A stretch of DNA of 37,878 nt from Ruminococcus sp. (lineage in GTDB: Bacteria; Bacillota; Clostridia; Oscillospirales; Acutalibacteraceae): positions 1 to 37,878 of the forward strand of contig JAFRCW010000056.1 in the NCBI GenBank assembly GCA_017404145.1, in the 5' to 3' direction. Position 1 is the first letter of the stretch; each line of letters starts with the position of its first letter. The translations under genes and the position numbers were made by a program. The notes under the pieces were generated by a model. The model worked only from the letters and a program-made list of their open reading frames with translations, was not told the origin of the DNA and ran no database searches. Below are positions 16,306 through 24,282 of the stretch, piece after piece.

Positions 16306-17268
16306 ATGCGTATTTTCAAAAAATATCGTTCAGGAAATAAAGTCACTTTATTTAATGGGGACTGCAAAGATCTGTTGAAATCCTTGCCCGACGAATCAGT
16401 TGATTTAATTATAGCTTCTCCACCTTACTGTATAGGGAAAGCATATGAAGACCCCCATGACGATCTGGAATCATTTAAGAAACAGCACGAGGAAATATTG
16501 CCAGATTTATACCGGGTATTAAAAACTGGGGGAAGTATTTGTTGGCAAGTCGGATATCACATTTCCGAATCATTCGTCATCCCTTTAGACTATGTCGTTT
16601 ACGAGTTGTTTACATCTCTCAGTATTGATAAGAAGTACCCCTTTATCCTTCGGAATCGTATTATATGGACTTTCGGACATGGGCTAAACAGTTCCAAGAG
16701 ATTTAGTGGTCGCCATGAAACAATACTCTGGTTTACGAAAGGCCCTGAAACAGTTTTTAATCTGGACGACGTTCGTGTACCACAAAAATATCCCGGAAAG
16801 AAGTCGTATAAGGGAGCTCATAAAGGAGAGCTTAGCGGGAATCCGCTTGGTAAAAACCCATCTGACGTATGGACAGATCCTTTACCTGAGGAATCAACGG
16901 ACGTGTGGGATATTCCAAACGTAAAGGCAAACCACATAGAAAAAACCGAACATCCATGTCAGTTTCCTGTGGCAATCCCCAGCAGGTTAATAAAAGCATT
17001 AACTGACAAGAACTCCCTTGTGCTGGATCCATTTATGGGAGCAGGGACTACGGGTGTTGCTACTGTGATCACAGGAAGACGATTTGTAGGTGCAGAACTG
17101 CAAAAAAGCTATTATGAGATATCTAGACAACGGATATTGGACGCTTCAAACGGAACGGCTAAAATTCGGCCAGACACTCCGGTTATGACGCCTAATCCAA
17201 ATACAGCCGTGGCAAAACTACCGGACGAGTTTGCTTATGCAAGGAGAGAGAAAAATGAAAAAGCGTAA
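16306..17268 (+). CDS. Site-specific DNA methyltransferase (amino-methyl type)
   Basis: A 320-aa S-adenosylmethionine-dependent DNA methyltransferase. Catalytic motif IV is SPPY (38-41), preceded by DLIIA. The SAM-binding motif I, DPFMGAGTTGVA, comes near the end (about 241-252). This order is that of the beta class. SPPY is common in N4-cytosine enzymes but also found in N6-adenine ones, so the methylated base is undecided. The HPCQFPVAIPSRL motif before motif I is intact, and the enzyme looks active. The target-recognition part is the region between about 130 and 205. It is the first gene of an operon: the next gene's start overlaps its end by 14 bases. No adjacent classical restriction enzyme is seen, so its partner is probably the DGQHR protein. 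The gene is AT-rich compared with the ATPase and helicase. Confidence 0.9.
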   Translation: MRIFKKYRSGNKVTLFNGDCKDLLKSLPDESVDLIIASPPYCIGKAYEDPHDDLESFKKQHEEILPDLYRVLKTGGSICWQVGYHISESFVIPLDYVVYELFTSLSIDKKYPFILRNRIIWTFGHGLNSSKRFSGRHETILWFTKGPETVFNLDDVRVPQKYPGKKSYKGAHKGELSGNPLGKNPSDVWTDPLPEESTDVWDIPNVKANHIEKTEHPCQFPVAIPSRLIKALTDKNSLVLDPFMGAGTTGVATVITGRRFVGAELQKSYYEISRQRILDASNGTAKIRPDTPVMTPNPNTAVAKLPDEFAYARREKNEKA

Positions 17269-19000
17269 AGCTAAGAAGTTGACCCAAGAACAAAAAGAAG
17301 CACAAGCAAAGAAAAGAAGAGAAGCGGCCTTTAGGCGGAAGATCAAGGGAAGCTTTGTTGATTCTGGTTTTATATTCTTCCCGACGGTCAACAAAGAATT
17401 CAAAATAGGGAATAGAGTTGTCGAACTGGATTACGTTTTTATGTATGAAAACATAATCATTATTTGCGAGGATAACTGTAAGGGGAAGAAAGATAAAAAC
17501 CATATTAGGTCAAAAAACGAAAGCTTTTCCGAAATAAAGAGCAATCCTCAAGTATTTGTTGATTGGCTTGCCACTACATTCCCCGAACATAGTGATGACG
17601 TTAAGAAATATCGGACTGATCGTGTGTTGCTTTACTATATCTATATTTCTCAAAATGATATTGATCTCACAGAAGATGAGAGAAAAAGATATAGCAATCT
17701 TCATTTTTGGGATCCAGACACTTTATCTTTCTTCAGCAGAATGTCTCAATGCATTCATTACTCTGCAAAATATGAATTATTCCGCTACCTAGGTATTAAG
17801 GACGATGACATTGGATTTAGCCGAAGCGAAGAAGGAAAAACTGTAATTAAGGCTCCCATTATTTATCCACAAGACGCCATGGGGCTCCGCAACGGAATTC
17901 GTGTTGTTTCTTTTATGATGTCTGCGGAGAAGTTAATGCGTACAAGTTACGTTTTGCGCAAAGATAGCTGGCAGGAGTCCATGTTCTTATATCAGCGACT
18001 AGTCGAGAAAGAAAAGATAAAGGGAATCAGAAGATTCCTTGCGGATAAAGGAGTCGCTTTTTACAATAACATTATTGTTGCACTGCCGGATAGCGTTAAA
18101 TTTGAAGATGATTCGGACAATCACAAACTACTGCCTGTAAATGAAGTGGCTGATTTTCAACATTGCAAACTCGTCATACCCGATGAAATGAACAGCATCT
18201 GTGTAATTGACGGTCAGCATCGGATATTTGCTCATCATGAGGCGCCAACGTCGGATAAGTATGAATCTAAGATTTCGATTTTGCGTAACCAACTCCACCT
18301 ATTAGTTACTGGGTTGATATTTCCTCCGGAAATGACTGAATCTCAGCGGATGCAAATTCAAAGCGAAATCTTCCTCGATATCAATGATAATACGAAAAAG
18401 GTCGCCGCCAACGTGTTGACCCATATCGAGATGATTAAAGACCCGTTCTCAGACGTTGGTCTAGCTCGGCGCGTAATCGAAAAACTTAATCGTAGCCGTG
18501 TCTTCTTGAATCGTTTTGAGCTATCGGGATTAGACGAAGGGAAAATAAAAGTAGCTTCTATAATCAAATTTGCTTTAAGATATCTCGTTTCCGTTAATCC
18601 GGCAGAAGGAAAAACGAGTTTGTATTCGTTTTGGGATGGCGATAAAGAAGCGTTTACGAATAAAGACGAAAAAGCTTTGTCGGAATATATCAGTTTTTGT
18701 AGCGAAAGAATTGAACTGTATTTCTCTGCTGTCAAAGCTGTCTTTAAAGGCGCCTGGCATGATCCATCATCGAAGATACAGTCAGTCATATCGTTAAATG
18801 GATTCATTATTGCTTTTAATCGGCAGTTGAGTAAAAACGGCATACAAGATTTTCAATTCTATAGTGATAGCCTGCAAAAGCTCACTGTGCCATTTTCAAA
18901 AGAGGAGTTTCCATACACGTCCAGTCGATATAGGATGTTCTCTTCGAAAATCCTGGAAGACTGCTTTGGTTTTTCTCAAGACGAGATTAACAACACCTAA
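17255..19000 (+). CDS. DGQHR-domain (DndB-like) protein with possible N-terminal nuclease domain
   Basis: A 581-aa protein. The ATG at 17255 is chosen because AAGGAG lies 8 bases before it; an in-frame start at 17231 has no ribosome site. The defining CVIDGQHRIFAH sequence places the DGQHR motif at 319-323, in a ParB/DndB-related fold used by DNA phosphorothioation and other DNA-modification defence systems. The very basic N-terminus (KKRKAKK...KKRREAA) is followed at about 25-85 by a pattern like a restriction-endonuclease fold: ELDYVFMYENIIIICED, then Lys-rich GKKDK. The usual ExK is replaced by EDNCK, so activity is uncertain. It overlaps the methyltransferase and ends tail to tail with a small gene. 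A DNA-modification-linked defence role is the best inference. It is AT-rich, unlike the helicase downstream. Confidence 0.8.
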   Translation: MKKRKAKKLTQEQKEAQAKKRREAAFRRKIKGSFVDSGFIFFPTVNKEFKIGNRVVELDYVFMYENIIIICEDNCKGKKDKNHIRSKNESFSEIKSNPQVFVDWLATTFPEHSDDVKKYRTDRVLLYYIYISQNDIDLTEDERKRYSNLHFWDPDTLSFFSRMSQCIHYSAKYELFRYLGIKDDDIGFSRSEEGKTVIKAPIIYPQDAMGLRNGIRVVSFMMSAEKLMRTSYVLRKDSWQESMFLYQRLVEKEKIKGIRRFLADKGVAFYNNIIVALPDSVKFEDDSDNHKLLPVNEVADFQHCKLVIPDEMNSICVIDGQHRIFAHHEAPTSDKYESKISILRNQLHLLVTGLIFPPEMTESQRMQIQSEIFLDINDNTKKVAANVLTHIEMIKDPFSDVGLARRVIEKLNRSRVFLNRFELSGLDEGKIKVASIIKFALRYLVSVNPAEGKTSLYSFWDGDKEAFTNKDEKALSEYISFCSERIELYFSAVKAVFKGAWHDPSSKIQSVISLNGFIIAFNRQLSKNGIQDFQFYSDSLQKLTVPFSKEEFPYTSSRYRMFSSKILEDCFGFSQDEINNT

Positions 19001-19206
19001 ACAGCAATCACTTTTTCAATTCTAGCAAGAGATATTTCTATAGAGTACTCTTTATAGAGCGTTTCGAGGAACGCTGAAACACATGCGTCATCGCTTTTAA
19101 AGAAATACCGAGCGGTTTCCTTGATTGTATCTAATGCATCTTCAGATAATGTGTTTTCAAAAAAGAATAGTTCGCCTTTTATGCACAATTCGATTAAACT
19201 GATCAT
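18997..19206 (-). CDS. Small acidic protein, unknown, convergent with DGQHR gene
   Basis: A 69-aa protein (MISLIELCIKGELFFF...) that I do not recognise. It looks all-helical, with a net-acidic middle (SEDALDTIKETARYFFKSDD). Support comes from an AAAGGAG site on the minus strand (19225-19219), although its 12-base distance from the ATG is long, and from the stop codon overlapping the stop of the DGQHR gene by 3 bases. It is opposite in strand to the whole island. Possible roles are an immunity or regulatory protein for its neighbour; nothing in the sequence proves this. Confidence 0.5.
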   Translation of the reverse strand: MISLIELCIKGELFFFENTLSEDALDTIKETARYFFKSDDACVSAFLETLYKEYSIEISLARIEKVIAV

Positions 19207-19267
19207 TTTTGGGGCTTTCTCCTTTTCTCAGTTTCTGCTAATTAGTATACCATTGCGCATTGAAAAT

Positions 19268-19381
19268 ATGCTAGGAGGCAGCCCGGAAAACATCATGGTG
19301 GTAGAATTAGAAGCTAATGCCGACGCAATTAACAGATGCCTAATTGTCTTGAATGGCACTTTAACGATTGGAGCGGTTTGA
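19268..19381 (+). pseudogene. Possible 37-codon remnant coupled to the MazG-like gene
   Basis: A short frame reading MLGGSPENIMVVELEANADA and on to LTIGAV ends in TGATG, so its stop overlaps the ATG of the next gene. Such overlap is typical of true operon neighbours, and an AGGAGG lies inside it at 19273-19278. It may be the tail of a lost upstream gene or a very short coupled frame. Support is weak. Confidence 0.25.
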
Positions 19382-19698
19382 TGATCAAAGTATACAACAA
19401 GCTTGTCCGGGATCGGATTCCGGAGATCATAGAATCTTCCGGAAAAACATGTACAACGGAGATCCTTTCTCCGGAAGAGTATCTCCGCATGCTTGACGCC
19501 AAGCTGGATGAAGAACTGGCAGAATACCACAAGGATCAGAATATCGAGGAATTAGCCGATCTTCTGGAAGTGATCCGATCTGCGGCAATAGCCCGTGGTT
19601 ATACAACAGAAGATTTGGAGCAGGTCCGTGCAGAAAAGGCTGCCAAACGCGGCGGCTTTGAGAAGCGCATTCTCCTGAAAGAAGTATACGAGGACTGA
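19381..19698 (+). CDS. MazG-like NTP pyrophosphohydrolase
   Basis: A 105-aa all-alpha pyrophosphohydrolase of the MazG / phosphoribosyl-ATP pyrophosphohydrolase superfamily. The start VYNKLVRDRIPEII is the signature of the small COG4997-type branch, and metal-binding acidic residues are visible in LDEELAEYHKDQNIEELADLLEV. It should hydrolyse nucleoside triphosphates to monophosphate and pyrophosphate in the cytosol. The frame extends upstream to 19336, but the ATG at 19381 has GGAGCGG before it and gives the normal N-terminus. Its TGA sits inside the ribosome site of the helicase gene, 11 bases before the helicase ATG, so the two are an operon. Nucleotide depletion or house-cleaning during phage infection is a reasonable inference. 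Confidence 0.85.
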   Translation: MIKVYNKLVRDRIPEIIESSGKTCTTEILSPEEYLRMLDAKLDEELAEYHKDQNIEELADLLEVIRSAAIARGYTTEDLEQVRAEKAAKRGGFEKRILLKEVYED

Positions 19699-19709
19699 GG
19701 TGAGCAACC

Positions 19710-21968
19710 ATGCCTGAATACAGAGCGGCTTCCGGCAGCGCAGCCGAGGATCTGATCATAGACCTTTTTGCGGATACCTTCGGGGCAGAAAAAGCCGGGT
19801 ATCTGTATTCACAGTACCCGTTTTACGACATTTATCAGAATGCCCGCTTTGCCGATTTTGTGCTGGAAAACGGGGCGACCCGCGTTGCTATCGAGATCGA
19901 CGACGAGGCTTCCCACAATCCGCGGCTGGTGTCGCAGGACAACTTCTATGATGATCTGCTGAAACAAAATAGCATGATCCACCTAGGCTGGGATGTGTAC
20001 CGCTGGGCGGTCCGGCAAATGCAAAAGCAGCCGGAAACAGTGAAGGACGAGCTGCGCGTATTCCTCGGCAGCGATCCGCGGTTCAAGGAGATCGAGGACT
20101 ATCTGCCCTCTCAACAGGGCCGGGCACTGAAAGCCGATCAACTGGAGCTGCGGGAGTACCAGCAAGAGGCGCTGGATTCGCTGGAGTCCATGCGGCAGAA
20201 CCGGGAGACCATCGCGCTTCTCTATCATGCAACCGGCACAGGCAAAACCGTGACCGCAGTCATGGATGCCAAGCGCTGCGGCGGCCGGGTGCTGTTTGTG
20301 GCGCACACGATGGAACTGGTGAGCCAGGCCTACAACACCTTCCGCGACCTGTGGCCGGAAGTGAACGTCGGCAAGTTCGCAGACAATCTCAAGGAGCCGG
20401 CCGCCCATGTGGTGTGCGGCAGCATCCAGAGCGTGGCGCTGAATCTGGATCAGTTCCGGGAGGACGCCTTTGACTACCTGATCATTGACGAGGCTCACCA
20501 CGCCTCCGCAGATACATATCAAAAGGTGCTGGCCTATTTCAAGCCGCAGTTGACGCTGGGACTCACCGCCACCCCGGAGCGGGCGGATGATGTAAATATC
20601 CTGGAGATCTTCAAGAATACCGCGCACAAGCTGGATATCCAGACCGCCGTGGAGATTGATGCGCTGGTGCCGGTACGTTGTATCCGCATCCATACCAACA
20701 TTGATATGACCAAGGTGCGCTTCAACAGCGTGCAATATAATATCCGCGATTTGGACGTGAAGATTTGCGTGACCGAACGCAACCAGCTCATCGTAGACAC
20801 TTGGCTAGACTATGTGAAGGACAAGCGTACCGTTGTGTTCTGCGCCTCCGTGAAGCACGCCGAGCAAATTGCGAAGCTGTTTCGGGCGGCCGGTGTCGCT
20901 GCGATTGCGGTTTCGGGCAGCATGAAAACCTCCGAGCGCAACGAGCAGCTTGCCAAGTTCGCCAGCGGGGAGATTAAGGTGCTCTGCGCCTGCGATCTGC
21001 TGAATGAGGGCTGGGACTGCCCGCAGACGGAAGTGCTGTTCGTGGCGCGTCCCACGATGTCGAAGGTGCTGTACACGCAGCAGCTTGGCCGCGGTATGCG
21101 CACGGCGGAGGGTAAAGATTATTTGATGGTCTTTGACTTCGTGGACAACGCCAGTCAGTACAACATGCCCTATTCCCTGCACCGGCTGTTCAGGCTGAAG
21201 GAATATCGCGCAGGCGGCACTGTGGTCGGCAAGAAAGGCCAGCGTGAGGCCGAGGACGATTTGTACCGCAAGGGCGAAAAGCCGGACGCGATTATCGACT
21301 ATCCCGTGGACGCCACCGATTACGAGCTAGTGGATATCTTCAACTGGCAGGAAGAAGCCGCCGGGATGATCTCGCAGATGGAGTTCGTGAGGAGGGTCGA
21401 TGTACAGACTGAGACCATTGAGCGTTATGTGCGAGAGGGGAAGCTGGTGCCGGATCTGATCGTGCCCATGAGTGAGCACCGCACCTTCAAGTATTTCAAA
21501 GAGGAAACCTTACAGGCCTATGCCGAGCAATATGGCTGGAAGCTCATCGATGACAGCAACCGCAAACAGCTGTTCATGGAGATGGTCGAGCAGATGGACA
21601 TGAGCTATTCCTATAAGCCGGTACTGCTGAAAGCGATCATGACCTATGCCGATGCTGCCGGGCGGATGAAAATCAGCGATATCGTCTCCTATTTCCGCAG
21701 CTTCTACGAAGCCCGCCGCGCTGCCGGCCTGAAGGTGGAGAAGGCCAACAGCATTTTTGCCAAAGGCGGTTACACCGACAAGGAAGCCGAGCGGAACATC
21801 CTCTCCAATCCCTTCAAACGCTTCGAGGACATGAACATGATGCGCCACACTAAAACGCTAGGTATCATCGAGGTGGATAACACGGTGTGGAAGAAGCTGA
21901 GTTCTGAGGAAAGAATACAGATTGAAATGATTTGTGATCAGAAGCTCGAAAAGTATTACAGAAGATAG
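19710..21968 (+). CDS. Nuclease-helicase fusion (type III / type I restriction-like)
   Basis: A 752-aa protein. Residues about 5-110 look like a PD-(D/E)XK endonuclease of the DUF559/Vsr type: FADFVLENG, then VAIEIDDEASHNP and a helix leading to HLGWDVYRW. Superfamily 2 helicase motifs follow: YHATGTGKT (Walker A, about 173-181), DEAH at 260-263, GLTATPER, VVFCASVKHAE and QLGRGMRTAEGK (motif VI, near 458). The last 200 residues are a helical region I cannot name. Such proteins resemble restriction or repair translocases. GAGGTGAG lies 5 bases before the ATG and overlaps the stop of the MazG-like gene. High GC and codon use contrast with the methyltransferase/DGQHR pair, so it was probably acquired separately. 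Confidence 0.88.
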   Translation: MPEYRAASGSAAEDLIIDLFADTFGAEKAGYLYSQYPFYDIYQNARFADFVLENGATRVAIEIDDEASHNPRLVSQDNFYDDLLKQNSMIHLGWDVYRWAVRQMQKQPETVKDELRVFLGSDPRFKEIEDYLPSQQGRALKADQLELREYQQEALDSLESMRQNRETIALLYHATGTGKTVTAVMDAKRCGGRVLFVAHTMELVSQAYNTFRDLWPEVNVGKFADNLKEPAAHVVCGSIQSVALNLDQFREDAFDYLIIDEAHHASADTYQKVLAYFKPQLTLGLTATPERADDVNILEIFKNTAHKLDIQTAVEIDALVPVRCIRIHTNIDMTKVRFNSVQYNIRDLDVKICVTERNQLIVDTWLDYVKDKRTVVFCASVKHAEQIAKLFRAAGVAAIAVSGSMKTSERNEQLAKFASGEIKVLCACDLLNEGWDCPQTEVLFVARPTMSKVLYTQQLGRGMRTAEGKDYLMVFDFVDNASQYNMPYSLHRLFRLKEYRAGGTVVGKKGQREAEDDLYRKGEKPDAIIDYPVDATDYELVDIFNWQEEAAGMISQMEFVRRVDVQTETIERYVREGKLVPDLIVPMSEHRTFKYFKEETLQAYAEQYGWKLIDDSNRKQLFMEMVEQMDMSYSYKPVLLKAIMTYADAAGRMKISDIVSYFRSFYEARRAAGLKVEKANSIFAKGGYTDKEAERNILSNPFKRFEDMNMMRHTKTLGIIEVDNTVWKKLSSEERIQIEMICDQKLEKYYRR

Positions 21969-21994
21969 TTTTTTCTCTGGACTTCCGGTCTCCT

Positions 21995-22016
21995 TTGTGG
22001 TATGTGTTTGTGCTGC
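21995..22016 (+). promoter_or_regulatory. 22-nt leader element, copy 1
   Basis: This stretch (starts TTGTGGTATGTG, ends TGCTGC) matches the one at 25679-25700 at 21 of 22 positions. Both lie just before the ribosome site of an ATGGCA-starting gene. An ATG inside it opens a frame MCLCC; in this copy the frame runs on into the gene without a stop. Confidence 0.55.
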
Positions 22017-22031
22017 AAAGGAGGTGCGGAA

Positions 22032-22286
22032 ATGGCACGGATAAGCATTGAGGAACTGTACCGCGGCGAGGGCGGCGGTGCGAAGTACGGCGTCGGCGGG
22101 ATCATGGGAGCCGTTATACAGGAGATCATGATCCACGGCGTACCGAAGGAATACGACGAGCGGACGTATATCGAACTGCTGATCGTCAAGCACACGCTGA
22201 TCGCGGCGGAGCAAATGAAAACCGAGGGCGACTTTGTGTCGGGGATGACCGACACGGAGCCGCCCTCTTGCTATGCGGAGGTATGA
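22032..22286 (+). CDS. Small mobile-element protein, unknown
   Basis: An 84-aa protein (MARISIEELYRGEGGGAKYG...) that I cannot assign to a named family. It has no membrane segment and no Cys. It has a Gly-rich turn at about 10-20 and two amphipathic helices (IGAVIQEIMI-like and TYIELLIVKHTLIAAEQ). AAAGGAGGTG lies 6 bases before the ATG; an in-frame ATG 30 bases upstream (in the leader element) has no ribosome site. It is followed after one base by the next small gene, so they form an operon. Position beside integrase, excisionase and Fic genes points to integrative-element cargo. Confidence 0.65.
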   Translation: MARISIEELYRGEGGGAKYGVGGIMGAVIQEIMIHGVPKEYDERTYIELLIVKHTLIAAEQMKTEGDFVSGMTDTEPPSCYAEV

Positions 22287-22287
22287 G

Positions 22288-22578
22288 ATGAAGATTCTGG
22301 AAGAACTGTGGTACGGCAATGTGACGCCCGGCGAGCGGAGCGTGGATAAGGGCGGCCGCCTGTGGAACCTGGGTAGGCTGATCCTGCAAAACGAGGAAGA
22401 GCTCGCGCCTCTGCTCTCAGAAAAGGCGAAAGAGGTGCTGGAAAAGCTGCGGGACAATCAGTCGGAGCTGAACGATCTCAACGAGTGCGAGGTGTTCGTC
22501 TGCGGGTTCCGGCTCGGTGCCAGGATCATGCTGGAGGTGCTGGACGGCAGCGACAAGTGGGGCGAATTTGAAGAATAA
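22288..22578 (+). CDS. Small mobile-element protein (DUF6809-like)
   Basis: A 96-aa helical, acidic protein. The start MKILEELWYGN and the C-terminal FVCGFRLGARIMLEVL match what I remember of DUF6809, small proteins common on Clostridia integrative elements; the molecular role is not known to me. The ATG at 22288 follows GCGGAGGT by about 5 bases; the in-frame ATG at 22273 precedes that site and is rejected. The ribosome site lies in the last codons of the upstream gene, so expression is probably coupled. Confidence 0.7.
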   Translation: MKILEELWYGNVTPGERSVDKGGRLWNLGRLILQNEEELAPLLSEKAKEVLEKLRDNQSELNDLNECEVFVCGFRLGARIMLEVLDGSDKWGEFEE

Positions 22579-22645
22579 GCAGTGTCCCTAGAGTTCGACT
22601 CCGTACAAATCCGCCATCAAAGCAAATCTATCGACCGACAGAAAA

Positions 22646-22676
22646 GAGGTTTGCCCCAAAATGTGGGGCAAACCTC
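22646..22676. repeat. 13-bp perfect hairpin
   Basis: GAGGTTTGCCCCA and its exact complement with a 5-nt loop. No T run follows on the plus strand, but TTTTC follows on the minus strand, so it would best terminate leftward transcription. Confidence 0.6.
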
Positions 22677-22714
22677 GGAAAACACAGGAGCGCGGCTTCA
22701 AGCCAAAGATGAAA

Positions 22715-22749
22715 ATACCGCCTGCGGTGCAGATGACCGCAGGCGGTAT
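22715..22749. repeat. 14-bp perfect hairpin
   Basis: ATACCGCCTGCGGT and its exact complement with a 7-nt loop (GCAGATG). Only 39 bases separate it from the hairpin at 22646-22676. It may be part of a terminator pair or a structured RNA. Confidence 0.6.
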
Positions 22750-23045
22750 GCTGATCTTTCTTGTTGTATCAAAGAAATGTCGCCATGTAAAGCGGCAGAC
22801 GCCAGACGCCGTCTTTCTGCATCACATCTTTAAAATCGGGCTTCGGAGTGGTCGATCGGCTCCTTCAGGGCTCTTTTTTCATGTCCGGCGGCAGAAAACG
22901 CCGATGTGTTTTTGCGTTTCTTTACAATCGGGAAAACAAGAACCGAAGCACTGTTTTCCGTCTTGAATCTGTAGAAAGCGCAGTTTCGAGTCGGAAATCG
23001 GTGAAATACTTCAAAGGAAGTCGAAAGAATAATTACCTCAACGGC
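22750..23045. other. Intergenic stretch without a supportable gene
   Basis: Several overlapping frames of 80-100 codons cross this stretch, but none has a ribosome site or a recognisable product. The composition drifts from GC-rich at the left to AT-rich at the right. It may be decayed element DNA. Confidence 0.4.
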
Positions 23046-23074
23046 TTGATTATTCTCACCATATATGATATAAT
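23046..23074 (+). promoter_or_regulatory. Promoter of the Fic gene
   Basis: TTGATT (23046-23051) and a perfect TATAAT (23069-23074) with a 17-bp spacer, about 20 bases before the GAGGTGAG ribosome site. Confidence 0.7.
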
Positions 23075-23103
23075 TGACGAGAATAAGGATCGAGGTGAGT
23101 AAA

Positions 23104-24147
23104 ATGCGGAGATTTGATTATCGCTTTCTGAAAGAAAAAGCATGGGATAATGAGATTGTAGGATACCTTTCCCAGATGCATGAGCTAAAAGGAAAGCAGA
23201 TGATATACCTGCGTCAAAAACCTGCCGATGTTGAGAAGCTGGTTGAGATCGCAAAGATCCAGAGTACAGAATCCTCCAACGAGATCGAGGGAATCCGCAC
23301 GACGGATACGCGCCTGCGGCAGCTCATGAGCGAGAAGACGACGCCGCGCACCCGCGACGAGAAAGAAATCGCAGGCTACCGCGACGCGCTGAATACGGTG
23401 CATGAGAATTTCAAGTATATCCCGCTGACGCCAAACTATATCCTTCAGCTTCACAAGATCATGTTCGCTCACACCGACAGCGCCTTCGGCGGTTCCTTCA
23501 AGAACGTACAGAATTATATCAGTGCAACCACGGCAGACGGAAGGGCCTATGCGTTGTTTACGCCTCTGGCACCGTATGAAACGCCGGAGGCGATGCGCGA
23601 GCTGTGCGATGCGTACAACTTTGCCGTCGGTGAAGGTAAGGTGGACCCACTGCTGATCATCCCGTGCTTTATCCACGACTTCCTCTGCATTCATCCGTTC
23701 ATTGACGGAAACGGCAGAATGTCGCGTCTTTTGACAACGCTTCTTCTCTATCGCTGTGGGTACGAGATTGGCAAGTATATCTCGCTGGAAGCCAAGATCG
23801 CACGGACGAAAGAGAGTTATTATGATGCGCTGGAGGCTTCGCAGACTGGCTGGCACGAGGGTAAGGACGATCCAACCGCGTTTATCAAATACCTGTTGGG
23901 AACGATCATCGCGGCATACCGTGATTTTGAGGAACGTATGGAGCTCGTTGCTACGTCTCCCTTGGATACCGTGCGCAACGCCGTGAAAACGAGAATTGGC
24001 AAATTTACGAAAGCTGAAATCGTTGAGCTTATCACTTCCATGAGCGCCACGTCGGTTGAACGTCATTTGAGAGCGCTCTGCGAAAACGGCGAGATCGAAA
24101 AGCGCGGCGGTGGGCGATCTACTTACTATATCCGCAAGACAATCTAA
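23104..24147 (+). CDS. Fic/DOC family AMPylase-like protein with winged helix
   Basis: A 347-aa protein. The Fic active-site loop HPFIDGNGR is complete at 197-205, so transfer of AMP (or another phosphate-containing group) to a target side chain is expected. An N-terminal inhibitory helix is present: Ser58 to Gly63 (SNEIEG) fits the [ST]xxxE[GN] motif that blocks ATP in class II Fic proteins. The last 60 residues (FTKAEIVELITSMSATSVER, then a basic GGGRSTYYI wing) resemble a winged helix that could bind DNA for autoregulation. GAGGTGAG lies 4-5 bases before the ATG, with a strong promoter upstream. Such stand-alone Fic genes are frequent on integrative elements. The target is unknown. Confidence 0.92.
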   Translation: MRRFDYRFLKEKAWDNEIVGYLSQMHELKGKQMIYLRQKPADVEKLVEIAKIQSTESSNEIEGIRTTDTRLRQLMSEKTTPRTRDEKEIAGYRDALNTVHENFKYIPLTPNYILQLHKIMFAHTDSAFGGSFKNVQNYISATTADGRAYALFTPLAPYETPEAMRELCDAYNFAVGEGKVDPLLIIPCFIHDFLCIHPFIDGNGRMSRLLTTLLLYRCGYEIGKYISLEAKIARTKESYYDALEASQTGWHEGKDDPTAFIKYLLGTIIAAYRDFEERMELVATSPLDTVRNAVKTRIGKFTKAEIVELITSMSATSVERHLRALCENGEIEKRGGGRSTYYIRKTI

Positions 24148-24282
24148 TCCATCATCGGTTTTTCATCATACATTTTAGGGATGACCTCGCGGCAGGTGTG
24201 CAGCGTCAGGCAGCGTAAAAACTGTGGTACAATAGACAAAGAAATGGGCTGAAATGATAAGGAACCATCATCCAAAGCACTT

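Noticed and set aside
22582..23102. Plus-strand frames of 83-101 codons after the DUF6809-like gene
   Set aside because: They overlap each other in different frames, run through long hairpins and lack ribosome sites.
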